From Selenomonadales bacterium (GTDB taxonomy: Bacteria; Bacillota; Negativicutes; Sporomusales; UBA7701): a stretch of DNA of 64,000 bases. The stretch spans positions 1 through 64,000 of the forward strand of contig JAHDOI010000047.1 of NCBI GenBank assembly GCA_018434945.1. Reading direction: 5' to 3'. The notes beneath the pieces were generated by a model. That model saw only the letters and a list, made by a program, of their open reading frames with translations, was not told the DNA's origin and searched no databases. The position numbers and the translations under genes were made by a program. Below are positions 42,814-51,710 of the stretch, in pieces (within the stretch, counting starts at the first letter, position 1; each line of letters starts with the position of its first letter).

Positions 42814-44106
42814 CTAGGCTTTGACGCTGGGAGCGCTGTCGCTGGCGGCAGGCGCCTTTGGCATGGTGGTGAATATCAGCAGGACGATACCAAGTACGCC
42901 CATAGCCACGTTGAGGTAGAAGGCTTCGTTGTAGCCTTTGAAGATGTCGAACAGCCTGCCGCCGACAATGCCTGCGCCAGACACGAGGACGGCGCTGATA
43001 GCCAGCAGGTTGCCGTTGAGTTTGGGGAAGGCAGCCGGGCCGAAGAAGTGGCCGAGCATGGTCTGCTGGGCGACGAAACACCAGCCGAAACCGGCGCCGT
43101 AGCACGCCGCGGCTATATAAACCACCATGAGAGACGATGGGCTGGCCTGAAGAGCCAGGAAAGAGCCGACAAAGTAGCAGCATAACCCGAGCATCATGAC
43201 GAAGCGGGCGGGGATCCGGTCCATCAGCCAGCCGCTGATGAGTCGGCCGGCGATGCCGCCCATGGTGAAGATGCCCATGGCGAAGGCGGCGTCGGCAGGA
43301 TTGATGCCTTTCCCGCGAAGGTGCATAATCCAGTGGGCGGTGAAGAAAAAGAACGGCCATTGACTGCAGGCGGCGGCGACAACAGTAAGCCAGTAGGCGG
43401 CGGTTTTGTATGCCTCGGACGGTGTCCAGGCGTACTTGGTGTAGAGCGGATTGGCCGCAGCAGCCGCTTTTTCGGCTTCAGTCGCTTCCCGTCCGTCGGG
43501 TATCTGGCCATAGTCCTGCGGCCGTTCCTTGATGAACATAAAAGCGACCACGCCGGCGATGATACAGGCAGCGGTGACACAGAGCCAGGCGAGACGCCAG
43601 TTGCCGCCGGTGGCGGCGATGAACTTGTTAATGGCCGGCGAGGCGATAAAGCCCGCAAAGCCGGAAGCGGTCATGGCGATAGCCATCGCCCGGCCGCGGT
43701 ACCTGACGAACCAGCGGGTAACCGTGGTCGCCAGCGGCAGCATCGTGCCCATAGCCATGCCGAAGCCGTTCAAAACGCCGAAACCGATGAGATAGTGCCA
43801 GGGCTGGGTGGCCACCTGAGACAACCATACGGTACCGATAACCAGAATCACCGCGCCCATCGCGAAGGTTTTTCTGATACCGTACTTAATTACCGCCATA
43901 CCGGCGGGTATGGCTCCCAGGCCGACGAAAAGGTTGGTCAGCGAAAAGCCTGCGCCGTAAGTCATCCTATCCATGGGGATATCCTTGATCATGAACGAGT
44001 TGATGACGGCGCCGCCGTAAAGCGGGAAGCCCAGGTTGATGAGATAGATAATCCATAATACCGCGACCATGTACCAACCGTAGAATTTCTGCTCGTTGTT
44101 ACCCAT
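42814..44106 (-). CDS. OFA-family MFS transporter
   Basis: 430 residues, 12 predicted helices with MFS motifs (GLGAIPAGMAVIKYGIRKTF, RGRAMAIAMTASGFAG, GGIAGRLISGWLMDRI). It resembles the oxalate:formate antiporter group, which also includes monocarboxylate carriers. Start ATG 44106, SD AAGGAGG; a TTG two codons upstream is less likely. It follows fixX and precedes the porin, so it should import the carboxylic acid activated by the CoA-transferase or export the reduced product. Confidence 0.85.
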   Translation of the reverse strand: MGNNEQKFYGWYMVAVLWIIYLINLGFPLYGGAVINSFMIKDIPMDRMTYGAGFSLTNLFVGLGAIPAGMAVIKYGIRKTFAMGAVILVIGTVWLSQVATQPWHYLIGFGVLNGFGMAMGTMLPLATTVTRWFVRYRGRAMAIAMTASGFAGFIASPAINKFIAATGGNWRLAWLCVTAACIIAGVVAFMFIKERPQDYGQIPDGREATEAEKAAAAANPLYTKYAWTPSEAYKTAAYWLTVVAAACSQWPFFFFTAHWIMHLRGKGINPADAAFAMGIFTMGGIAGRLISGWLMDRIPARFVMMLGLCCYFVGSFLALQASPSSLMVVYIAAACYGAGFGWCFVAQQTMLGHFFGPAAFPKLNGNLLAISAVLVSGAGIVGGRLFDIFKGYNEAFYLNVAMGVLGIVLLIFTTMPKAPAASDSAPSVKA

Positions 44107-44145
44107 TTGCAACCTCCTTATTTTTTTAAGGATCGGGGTGTATTT

Positions 44146-44436
44146 TTACCCATACCGGAACGACACCCCGAAAGTACCCCGCGGATAATTCCAGCCGGTT
44201 ATCCCCTTGTTCTTGCACATAACCCGGCAGGTGCCGCACTCCAGGCAGCCCGCGTAATCGAAGTTGATCTCCCCTCCCTTCAGCGTATAAAGCACGGCCG
44301 GGCAGATCACCAGGCACGGCTTTTCGTCACACTTAGCGCATATCGATTTATCAAGAATGATATGCGGGTGGCCTTCGTCAACGTTGAACTTGTTGAGGCC
44401 AAGGAGTTCCTCGGCACTTTGCCGCTTGATCGTCAT
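44146..44436 (-). CDS. fixX: FixX-like ferredoxin of ETF:quinone oxidoreductase
   Basis: 96 residues with [4Fe-4S] ligands in CDEKPCLVICP and CLECGTCRVMC. FixX-type ferredoxins are the iron-sulfur partner of FixC, together forming an ETF:(mena)quinone oxidoreductase. ATGA overlap with fixC (44433-44436) implies coupled translation. Contains the typical TLKGGEINFDYAGCLECGTC stretch (family), ending in NYPRGTFGVSFRYG. Confidence 0.9.
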   Translation of the reverse strand: MTIKRQSAEELLGLNKFNVDEGHPHIILDKSICAKCDEKPCLVICPAVLYTLKGGEINFDYAGCLECGTCRVMCKNKGITGWNYPRGTFGVSFRYG

Positions 44437-45716
44437 AACGCTCTATACCCCCTCCAGCCGTCGGCCAGCAACTGACCGAAAGTGACGTGCCGCCTGACGA
44501 TCTGCAGCATGGCTTTGTCCATCCTTGCCGGCACTTTGCCGTCGACGGTGAACATAAACCTCATGGCATCGTTGGCCAGCGCCGGATACTCGCTGAACAT
44601 GCGCGGCATTTCGAGGATGTTATGCCAGCCGGCGAACAGCCTCATGCTTGGCATGAGGGAAAGCTTCTCCAGCTGCTTTTCGTAAAGGGGGCCGACGGCG
44701 GCCGCACCGTCTGCCTCGATAACGGCGTTGGCCGCTGCCAGGCCGCTGACAATGGCCAGGTCGATACCGCGGATTATCACGCCGGTGTTGATGCCAAAGC
44801 CGGCGGCGTCTCCGACCATGACCAGACCGTCGCGATAGAGCTTTTTCGGCATGCCGCTAAGACCGACCTCAGGTACAAGATGGGCGCCGTATTCGGCTGT
44901 CGTTCCGCCTTCGATGAGCGGTGCTATTGCCGGATGCATCTTCAGGTCCTGAAGGATTTCCTGGATTTTCTTGCCCCTTTTCGCCGCCTGCTCGGGATTG
45001 AAAACAATCCCAAGGGAAACGCTGCCTTTGTTGGTGTAGAAGAACATGCCGCCCGAGGTGCCTTCGGTGCAGCCGAGCGCCAGTCTGGCCGCCCCTTCGT
45101 CGCCGCTCAGATTAAAGCGGGCGGCGATTACGTCGTCCGGCAGCTCGATGATTTCCTTAACGCCTACGCCGACCAGATGCGGCGTGATATCGCTCCTGAG
45201 GCCGGTCTTCTGCCCGATGAGCGAATTGACACCGTCGGCGGCGATAACGACATCGGCGTACATTTCGTCCTCGCCGGCCTTAATGCCGACAATTTTTCCG
45301 TTCTCCTCAAGCAGCTCGTCCACCAGAATGCCGGTGGCGACCATCGCTCCTTTGGCTTCGGCCTCGGCCGCGAACCACTCATCAAAAGGAGCCCGGAGGA
45401 CAGTGTACGACTGGGGCACATCCTCGCCGAACTCGAAGTCGGCGTAATCGACAGTCACGGCGCTTTTCGTCCCGAGCATCATTATCTGCTCGCGCACTAC
45501 CTTGCGCTGCAGCGGCGCCCTTTTATAAAGGCCTGGCTCCACCATTTCCATAGCATAGGTGTAGAGACGGCCGCCGGTAACGTTTTTACTGCCGGCGGTT
45601 ACGCCCCGTTCCACCATAAGAACGCTCTTGCCCTCGCGGGCCAACACATAAGCGCAGGCTGCCCCCGCCGGTCCGGCGCCGATAATTATTGCATCGAATT
45701 TTTCGTCAGCCGACAT
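44433..45716 (-). CDS. fixC: FixC, ETF:quinone oxidoreductase flavoprotein
   Basis: 427-residue FAD protein, with GAGPAGAACAYVLAREGKSV, VIAADGVNSLIGQKTG and the GDAAGFGINTG motif. It passes electrons between EtfAB and the quinone pool at the membrane surface. In an organism that uses menaquinone this would let quinol drive enoyl-CoA reduction, or the reverse. Coupled to fixX; the ETF genes lie upstream. Confidence 0.93.
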   Translation of the reverse strand: MSADEKFDAIIIGAGPAGAACAYVLAREGKSVLMVERGVTAGSKNVTGGRLYTYAMEMVEPGLYKRAPLQRKVVREQIMMLGTKSAVTVDYADFEFGEDVPQSYTVLRAPFDEWFAAEAEAKGAMVATGILVDELLEENGKIVGIKAGEDEMYADVVIAADGVNSLIGQKTGLRSDITPHLVGVGVKEIIELPDDVIAARFNLSGDEGAARLALGCTEGTSGGMFFYTNKGSVSLGIVFNPEQAAKRGKKIQEILQDLKMHPAIAPLIEGGTTAEYGAHLVPEVGLSGMPKKLYRDGLVMVGDAAGFGINTGVIIRGIDLAIVSGLAAANAVIEADGAAAVGPLYEKQLEKLSLMPSMRLFAGWHNILEMPRMFSEYPALANDAMRFMFTVDGKVPARMDKAMLQIVRRHVTFGQLLADGWRGYRAL

Positions 45717-45743
45717 TTAACCAACTCCCAACGGCGGTTATTG

Positions 45744-46670
45744 TTACTTTTTAAGCGCGGCGGTAATAAGCGGGGCAACTTCGTATAAGTCGCCGACGAT
45801 GCCGTAGTCAGCCGCTGCAAAGATCGGCGCCTTCTCGTTCGTGTCCACCGCCACGATTACTTTGGCGTCGCGGATACCGGCGACGTGCTGCACCTGACCG
45901 GACACCCCCAGGCTGAGGTAGAGCTCGGATTTGATGTTTTGGCCGGAGATGCCGATATAGCGCTCGACCGGCAGCCAGTGGTAGTCCTCCGCGATGCCGC
46001 GGGTGCAGCCGATTTCCGCCGACAGAGCCTTTGCGAGGTCTTCGGCCAAAGCCAGATCTTCTTGTTTGGCCAGACCGCGGCCTACGCAGACGACGCGAGC
46101 TGCAGAAGCAATATCTACGCCATGGCGTTCTATCGGGCAAAGGTCGCTCACTTTCACCCGCGGGTCGCCGGCGGCTGCGTCGAGCGCTATAACTTGTCCC
46201 TGGCCGTCACCGGCCACCGCCTTGTCGAAGGTGCGGGGAGCGATGGTGACAACGGCCGGCAGGCCGGTAGCCTCGCAGGCCACCGCCAGTCCGCCGTACT
46301 TGAGACGGGTAGTCTGCAGCTTGTCTTCGGCGATCTCAATAGTCTGCGCTTCAGTTACCAGCCCGGCGTCCAGCCCACAGGCGACCTTTGCGGCGATATC
46401 CTTGCCGCGGGCAGTGCCGCCAATGAGGATGACCGCGGCCAGTTCCCTCGCCGCCAGCTCGGCTATCGGCTGGGCACAGCCTTCCGGCCAGTCCTGGCCA
46501 TTGAGCAGGAAGACTTTATCGGCGCCGGCGGCGGCAAGGGCAGCAGCGTCCGGCTCGGAAAGGGCGACGGCGCAGAGCGAGTGATTCATTGTTGCTTTAA
46601 GTCCGAGGCCAGCGGTGACGAGTTCTAAGGCAATGGCATTATTTTCTGAGAAGATGAGTATTCCCGGCAT
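45744..46670 (-). CDS. etfA: Electron-transfer flavoprotein, alpha subunit
   Basis: 308 residues. The N-terminal domain precedes the FAD-binding C-terminal domain with VVCVGRGLAKQEDLALA and YIGISGQNIKSELYLSLGVSG-type motif (GISGQ, QHVAGI). ATG 46670 follows AAAGGAG. FAD-II binds here. No extra ferredoxin domain, so it looks like a simple rather than an obviously bifurcating ETF. Confidence 0.92.
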   Translation of the reverse strand: MPGILIFSENNAIALELVTAGLGLKATMNHSLCAVALSEPDAAALAAAGADKVFLLNGQDWPEGCAQPIAELAARELAAVILIGGTARGKDIAAKVACGLDAGLVTEAQTIEIAEDKLQTTRLKYGGLAVACEATGLPAVVTIAPRTFDKAVAGDGQGQVIALDAAAGDPRVKVSDLCPIERHGVDIASAARVVCVGRGLAKQEDLALAEDLAKALSAEIGCTRGIAEDYHWLPVERYIGISGQNIKSELYLSLGVSGQVQHVAGIRDAKVIVAVDTNEKAPIFAAADYGIVGDLYEVAPLITAALKK

Positions 46671-46687
46671 GTTAAGGCTCCTTTCCT

Positions 46688-47467
46688 CTAGCACACGCCT
46701 TCTTTGGCAAGTGCGGCGACAAGTTTAGCGACATTATCAGCCTGTGCTGGCTCTTTGAAGAGGATGTTTTTGCGGTTCATGACAAAGCCCTTGACCGTCA
46801 GGCTGACTGTCTTGGCGGTAAGCTGCTTGGGCGAAAGGCCAAGGTCGGCGATTTTTATCTCTTCCGCGGGTTTCTTCGCAGCGGCCAGTACCTGTTTGAG
46901 GCTGGGAATACGCGGCTTGTTTATTTCCGGCACTACGCTCACCACCGCAGGGCCTTCGACCGTTACGACTTCCGTGCAGTCGCCCAGCTTGCGGGTGGCT
47001 ACGACGCGGCCGCCTTCAAGCTTGAGCGATTGGACATAGGTGATAGACGGAAGCCCGAGATTGGCGGCCAGACGTGGCGCTACCTGTTGGTTGTAGGAAT
47101 CGGCGCTCCCTTCGCCGCAGATGATCAGGTCGTAGGGGCCGGTTTTTCGGGCGGCGGCGGCGATAACGCCGGCAGTAACGTAGCCGTCTGCTTTGTCGGC
47201 GGACGGGTCGGCTATGTAAAATACCTTATCCGGTCCGCGGGAAAGGAGGTCTTTGAGCGACTGCTTCACAGCGTCGCCACCGAAAGTTACGGCGTCAACC
47301 GTCGCTCCCTGACCCTCCTGCAGTAAAACGGCTTCTTCGATGGCGTTCTTATCGTAGTCGCTTATTTTGTATTTGGCCCGGCTTGAGTCAAGCGAGGCGT
47401 CGGCGGCATTAACCCTGATATCCTGTTCGTCGAGAACCCATTTATAGCAGACGAGTATTTTTGACAT
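46688..47467 (-). CDS. etfB: Electron-transfer flavoprotein, beta subunit
   Basis: 259 residues. KWVLDEQDIRVN near the start, ICGEGSADSYNQQVAPRLA (the nucleotide-binding loop) and VVSVVPEINKPRIPSL. Pairs with EtfA to accept electrons from, or donate them to, the two acyl-CoA dehydrogenases encoded just upstream. SD AAAGGAG. Confidence 0.93.
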   Translation of the reverse strand: MSKILVCYKWVLDEQDIRVNAADASLDSSRAKYKISDYDKNAIEEAVLLQEGQGATVDAVTFGGDAVKQSLKDLLSRGPDKVFYIADPSADKADGYVTAGVIAAAARKTGPYDLIICGEGSADSYNQQVAPRLAANLGLPSITYVQSLKLEGGRVVATRKLGDCTEVVTVEGPAVVSVVPEINKPRIPSLKQVLAAAKKPAEEIKIADLGLSPKQLTAKTVSLTVKGFVMNRKNILFKEPAQADNVAKLVAALAKEGVC

Positions 47468-47491
47468 TGTCTTCTCCTTTCAATAGAGCGT

Positions 47492-48631
47492 TTAGGCCAA
47501 CACTTCAGCAACAATCGTTTTTTCCGGGAAGTCAGCCGAGCTGTTTTTGAGGATAGCGCCTTGGACGTCGCGGTAAAAACGGGAAGCAGCCATTTCTTCG
47601 CTATAGCCGTACCCGCCTTCGATCTGAATGACGTCTATGAGGGCGCTCGCGCCGATGCGGCCGGCAAACAACCGGATCATGGCCGCCTCGACAGCAAACT
47701 TTTCACCCTTATCGACGAGATCTGCGGCATGGTAGACCGCCAGCCTTGTCAGGTGAATGTTCGCGGCCATGTCGGCCAGCATGGTCTGGATGGCAGGAAA
47801 GCTGGTAATCGGCCGCCCAAACTGGATACGCTGCTTACCGTATTTGGCGGCATCTTCCATTGCAGCCTGAGCGATACCGACGACGATCGCCCCCTCGGCA
47901 ACGCCGGTTACCGCCTGGATCTCGGCCAGCATTGCCGCACCCGCGCCCTCGCCGCCCAGAAGACCGGCGGCGGGGACCTTGACGTTGTCGAAAACAAGTT
48001 CGGCCCATTGGCAGCCTCTGAGACCCATCTTGCCGATAAGCCGGTTAACCTTAAGACCGGCTGCCTTGGCGTCCACGATGAAAGCGCTGAGGCCTTTAGC
48101 GCCGGCCTCGGGATTGGTAACGGCGAATACTATGTAGACGTCGGCCGCGCCGCCATTGGCGACATAGGTCTTCATGCCTGTCAAGTTGTACGTATCGCCC
48201 TCACGGACAGCCACCACCCTGTCGGCGCCGGCGCCGGGGGCGGCGCCGGGCTCCAGGCCGGCCACTCCGCCGAGGGCATCGCCTTTAGCCATAGCCGTCA
48301 GCCAGCTTTTTTTCTGGGCATCACTGCCCCAACGGCTGACGGCGTAAGCGGCGGCCGAGGCGTGGTTGACCAGGATAGCAGCGACGGCGCCACTGACTTT
48401 GGCGAGTTCCTCGACAGTAAGGATGTAGCTCAGGTAACCCGCTTCCGCACCACCGTATTCGCCCGGCAGATACAGGCCGAGAAAATCGTATTCGGCCATT
48501 TTGTTGACGACTTCTCCCGGATGGACACCTGTTTTATCGCATTCAGCAACCGACGGCACGACGTATTCCTGGGCGAATTCCCTAGCCGTCTGCTGTATGA
48601 GCTGTTGTTCTTCCGTTAATGTGTAACTCAT
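47492..48631 (-). CDS. Acyl-CoA dehydrogenase family protein 1
   Basis: 379-residue flavoenzyme with the usual three domains: N-terminal helices, a beta barrel containing TGMKTYVANGGAADVYIV, and C-terminal helices with IQIEGGYGYSEE, the segment where the catalytic base Glu is found in this family. In anaerobes these can act as enoyl- or aryl-acryloyl-CoA reductases with ETF. Differs clearly from the copy at 48663, so the pair is not a recent duplication; a hetero-oligomer or two substrate specificities are possible. SD AGGGGGTTAAC. Confidence 0.88.
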   Translation of the reverse strand: MSYTLTEEQQLIQQTAREFAQEYVVPSVAECDKTGVHPGEVVNKMAEYDFLGLYLPGEYGGAEAGYLSYILTVEELAKVSGAVAAILVNHASAAAYAVSRWGSDAQKKSWLTAMAKGDALGGVAGLEPGAAPGAGADRVVAVREGDTYNLTGMKTYVANGGAADVYIVFAVTNPEAGAKGLSAFIVDAKAAGLKVNRLIGKMGLRGCQWAELVFDNVKVPAAGLLGGEGAGAAMLAEIQAVTGVAEGAIVVGIAQAAMEDAAKYGKQRIQFGRPITSFPAIQTMLADMAANIHLTRLAVYHAADLVDKGEKFAVEAAMIRLFAGRIGASALIDVIQIEGGYGYSEEMAASRFYRDVQGAILKNSSADFPEKTIVAEVLA

Positions 48632-48662
48632 GCGTTAACCCCCTATCTTCATCTCTCTTGGC

Positions 48663-49811
48663 CTAGTCTTTGAGCAGGATTCCCGAAATGACAAGGCGCT
48701 GGATTTGGTTAGTACCTTCGTAAATCTGCTGGATTTTGGCGTCGCGCACGAGCTTTTCCACCACCGAATCCTGCGAGTACCCATACGCGCCCATGATTTC
48801 CATGGCCTCCGCGGCTACCCGCATGCCGGTGTCGGTGGCGAAGGTCTTGGCCATGGCCGCTTCCTTGGTGTAGGGCAAGCCGGCATCTTTCAGCCGCAGG
48901 CAGTTGCGCACAAGCTGTTTGGCTGCCTCGGTCTGGATGGCCATATCGGCCAGTTTGAAAGCAACGCTCTGGTTGGCGGCCAGTGGTTTGCCGTTAACGT
49001 CTAACTGGCTTTTGGCAAATTTAATGGCTTCGTCGAGAGCACGCCGGGCTATGCCCACACCCTGCGAGGCCACCATCGGCCGGGCCATGTCGAGGGTTTT
49101 CATGGCAATTTTCATACCCTCGCCTTCTTTGCCCAGGAGGTAGGTCTTGGGAATGCGGACGTTTTTCAGAAGCAGTTCGACGGTGTTGGAGCTGCGGATG
49201 CCCAACTTATGCTCAACGGCCCCAACGACAAGACCCGGGCGTTCTTTCTCGACGATGAAGGCGCTGAGGCCTTTAACGCCAAGTGATGGATTGGTGCTCG
49301 CGAAAATAATCATGATACTGGCATAGCCGCAGCTTGTGGCAAAGCATTTCGTGCCGTTGAGCACCCATTCGTCGCCTTCCAGCTTGGCGGTGGTGGCAAC
49401 GGCGCCGGCATCCGAACCGGCACCCGGCTCGGTCAGGGCAAAGCCCCCCAGTCCACCGGCAACGATGCGGCTGAAATACAGCTTCTTTTGTTCATCGGTT
49501 CCGGCGATAAGCAAAGGGTAGCAGCTCAGTCCGTTACCGCCGAGAGTGGTGGCAAAACCGGCGCAGCCATAGGCCCACTCTTCAACAATCGCCGCCTGCG
49601 ATACCGAATCATAACCCGCCCCGCCGTATTCGACGGGAACAGCATTGCATATGAGGCCGGCTTTCGTGGCCTCCTCAACAATAAACAGAGGAAATTCGCC
49701 GCTTTTGTCGTACTCGGCGGCAACCGGAATAATGTGCTTGGCGGTGAATTCCCGCGCCAGCAACTGCAATCTTTGCTGCTCTTGAGTCAGCGATTTGTCT
49801 GCCATGTTCAT
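48663..49811 (-). CDS. Acyl-CoA dehydrogenase family protein 2
   Basis: About 382 residues. Motifs: FALTEPGAGSDAGAVATTA (FAD/substrate loop), NGTKCFATSCGYASIMI, MEIMGAYGYSQDSVVEKL with the probable base region, and IYEGTNQIQRLVISG at the C terminus, a textbook acyl-CoA dehydrogenase end. It starts at ATG 49811 (or 49805), overlapping the CoA-transferase stop (TGATG). Works with EtfAB. Confidence 0.9.
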   Translation of the reverse strand: MNMADKSLTQEQQRLQLLAREFTAKHIIPVAAEYDKSGEFPLFIVEEATKAGLICNAVPVEYGGAGYDSVSQAAIVEEWAYGCAGFATTLGGNGLSCYPLLIAGTDEQKKLYFSRIVAGGLGGFALTEPGAGSDAGAVATTAKLEGDEWVLNGTKCFATSCGYASIMIIFASTNPSLGVKGLSAFIVEKERPGLVVGAVEHKLGIRSSNTVELLLKNVRIPKTYLLGKEGEGMKIAMKTLDMARPMVASQGVGIARRALDEAIKFAKSQLDVNGKPLAANQSVAFKLADMAIQTEAAKQLVRNCLRLKDAGLPYTKEAAMAKTFATDTGMRVAAEAMEIMGAYGYSQDSVVEKLVRDAKIQQIYEGTNQIQRLVISGILLKD

Positions 49812-51385
49812 CAACCTTTCACTTTGGCTTCAACAAGCGGCTTCAGTTCGCCCCACTTCTGCTGGAAAATGCCGGCAGGCATTGTTTTCAGGTTGGGCGA
49901 TATGCGTGGTTTGAAATCCATCAGGGCCAGCACGTCTTTTTCAAGGTCGATCCCCGGGGCGATTTCCACAAGGGTCATCTCGCCATTATCCAGGGTGAAC
50001 ACGGCCCGCTCGGTCACATACAACACCGGTTGGCCGACTTTGGCCGCATATTTGCCACTGAAGGTGACTTGCTCGACCTGGGGAACAAATTTCTTGTTTT
50101 TGCCTTCGTTGACAATGACCAGTTTACCGTCTTTGGCGGTAACTTCGAGCCCGCCAGCGGTAAAAGTGCCGCAGTACACCACTTTCTTCGAGGTTTGCGT
50201 AATATTGACGAAGCCACCGCAGCCGACTACCCGGCCCTTAAATTTGCTGACATTGACGTTGCCGGACGTATCCGTCTGGGCAAGACCGAGGAAAGCCACG
50301 TCGATACCGCCGCCATCATAATAGTCGAACTGGGCATGATGCTCGACCACGGCTTCAACGTTATACGAGTGACCGAAGTTTGGCAGGCTGGCCGGAACGC
50401 CGCCGATGCCGCCGACCTCAGTGGTCATGGTCATCATGTCGCTGACGCCTTCTTCGGCGGCAATTGCGGCGACGTCGCTGGGTATGCCGACCCCCAGGTT
50501 GACGATGGCGCCGGGAATAAGCTCCATTGCCGCCCGCCGGGCAATAATTTTGCGATCGTCCATCGGCAGTTCGGGGATGCTGTTAAGAGGCACCTTGATA
50601 TCGCCGGCGAAAGCCGGGTTAAAGTAGAGGCCTTCAGTCTGCCAGCTGCTTTCCTGTTTGCTGGCAACCACGATATAATCTACAAGTATGCCGGGAACGC
50701 GCACCGCCTTAGGGTGTAACGTTCCAGCCTTGGCCAAATACTCGGCCTGGACAATAACGATGCCCCCGCTGTTCTTAGCCGCCTGAGCAATAGGCAGTGC
50801 TTCAACCAGCGGCCCCTCCTTCTCCATCGTAAGATTGCCGTGTTCGTCGACCGTAGTGCCGCGAATGAGGGCGACATTTATCGGGAAGGTCGGATAAAAC
50901 AGCCACTCCTCCCCTTCGAATTCCACTACTTTATTGATAGGTGCGGTGGTCATGGGGTTCATTTTCCCGCCTTCCAGGCGCGGATCAACGAAGGTTCCCA
51001 GGCCTACTTTCGTAAAAAGGCCGGGGCGCTTGGCGGCGATTTCGCGGAAAAGATGGAGGATGGAGCCCTGCGGCAGACAGTAGGCTTCGATTTTGTTCTC
51101 GGCTACAAGACGCGACATGTTGGCGGAGGAACCTATATGGGCACCTATCCAGCGTTTTACGAGACCTTCCTTGCCGAGACGGGTTGTTCCGCGTTCCTTC
51201 CAGTCGCCGATGGCCGAAGCGTGCATCAACGTTATATTCCTCGGCTGCCCTGACTCTACAAAGCGTTTCTCGATGGCCTGGGCCACTTCTTCAGCCCAGC
51301 CCGCCAAGCCAAAACCTGTGGCGGCAACTGTCGCACCATCTTTAATCAGGGTCGCGGCCTGGTCGGCGGTTATGAGTTTTGACAT
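49811..51385 (-). CDS. Family I CoA-transferase, fused alpha-beta
   Basis: 524 residues with both halves in one chain, as in propionate/acetate CoA-transferases. The N-terminal Gly-rich region is ATGFGLAGWAEEVAQAIEKR, and the C-terminal half carries the catalytic Glu region TTEVGGIGGVPAS and GVGIPSDVAAIAAEE. It moves CoA from acetyl-CoA or product CoA onto the incoming acid. ATG 51385 has SD GGAGGACTG; the 13 codons upstream overlap the sigma-54 promoter. First gene of the operon. Confidence 0.92.
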   Translation of the reverse strand: MSKLITADQAATLIKDGATVAATGFGLAGWAEEVAQAIEKRFVESGQPRNITLMHASAIGDWKERGTTRLGKEGLVKRWIGAHIGSSANMSRLVAENKIEAYCLPQGSILHLFREIAAKRPGLFTKVGLGTFVDPRLEGGKMNPMTTAPINKVVEFEGEEWLFYPTFPINVALIRGTTVDEHGNLTMEKEGPLVEALPIAQAAKNSGGIVIVQAEYLAKAGTLHPKAVRVPGILVDYIVVASKQESSWQTEGLYFNPAFAGDIKVPLNSIPELPMDDRKIIARRAAMELIPGAIVNLGVGIPSDVAAIAAEEGVSDMMTMTTEVGGIGGVPASLPNFGHSYNVEAVVEHHAQFDYYDGGGIDVAFLGLAQTDTSGNVNVSKFKGRVVGCGGFVNITQTSKKVVYCGTFTAGGLEVTAKDGKLVIVNEGKNKKFVPQVEQVTFSGKYAAKVGQPVLYVTERAVFTLDNGEMTLVEIAPGIDLEKDVLALMDFKPRISPNLKTMPAGIFQQKWGELKPLVEAKVKG

Positions 51386-51432
51386 AAATTCAGTCCTCCT
51401 TTGGCAATAACCAGAATAATGCACCTATATAA

Positions 51433-51449
51433 CGCAACTTATATGCCAA
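51433..51449 (-). promoter_or_regulatory. Sigma-54 promoter of the CoA-transferase/ETF operon
   Basis: On the minus strand TTGGCAT-ATAAG-TTGCG: GG and GC 10 bases apart with conserved context. The transcript should start about 37 bases before the CoA-transferase ATG. Activator sites lie about 143 and 250 bp upstream. Confidence 0.8.
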
Positions 51450-51568
51450 TAATCGAAGCACACAAAACAAGCCCCCGCCAACACAGTCGCCGCCTGAAGA
51501 GCGCTAATTTTCACCTTAATTCAAACCAGTACCTTTTTTGGAACAATCAGGCAATTACAAGCCAAATC

Positions 51569-51588
51569 ATGTACCAATAACGGTACAT
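51569..51588. promoter_or_regulatory. Activator site ATGTACC-N6-GGTACAT (copy 2)
   Basis: ATGTACC-AATAAC-GGTACAT, same half-sites and spacing as at 37864. It is the proximal UAS of the CoA-transferase promoter. Confidence 0.75.
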
Positions 51589-51660
51589 TACATCTAAAAA
51601 TCACGTCCAAAAGATTGACCTGGCCCCTGGCAAGACAATCTGCGGGCTGACTATAAATAA

Positions 51661-51710
51661 CTAGCAAAAGTGGGTATGTACCCCGAACGGTACATACCCA
51701 CTTTTGCTAG
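51661..51710. terminator. Perfect 22-bp inverted repeat: terminator of activator 2 with embedded UAS
   Basis: Arms 51661-51682 and 51689-51710 are perfect reverse complements around the loop ccgaac. The hairpin includes the stop codon of the activator gene (51707-51709) and, at its tip, the full UAS ATGTACC-N6-GGTACAT (51676-51695). As RNA it would fold as a strong terminator stem; as DNA it is a second activator site for the CoA-transferase promoter. Confidence 0.78.
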
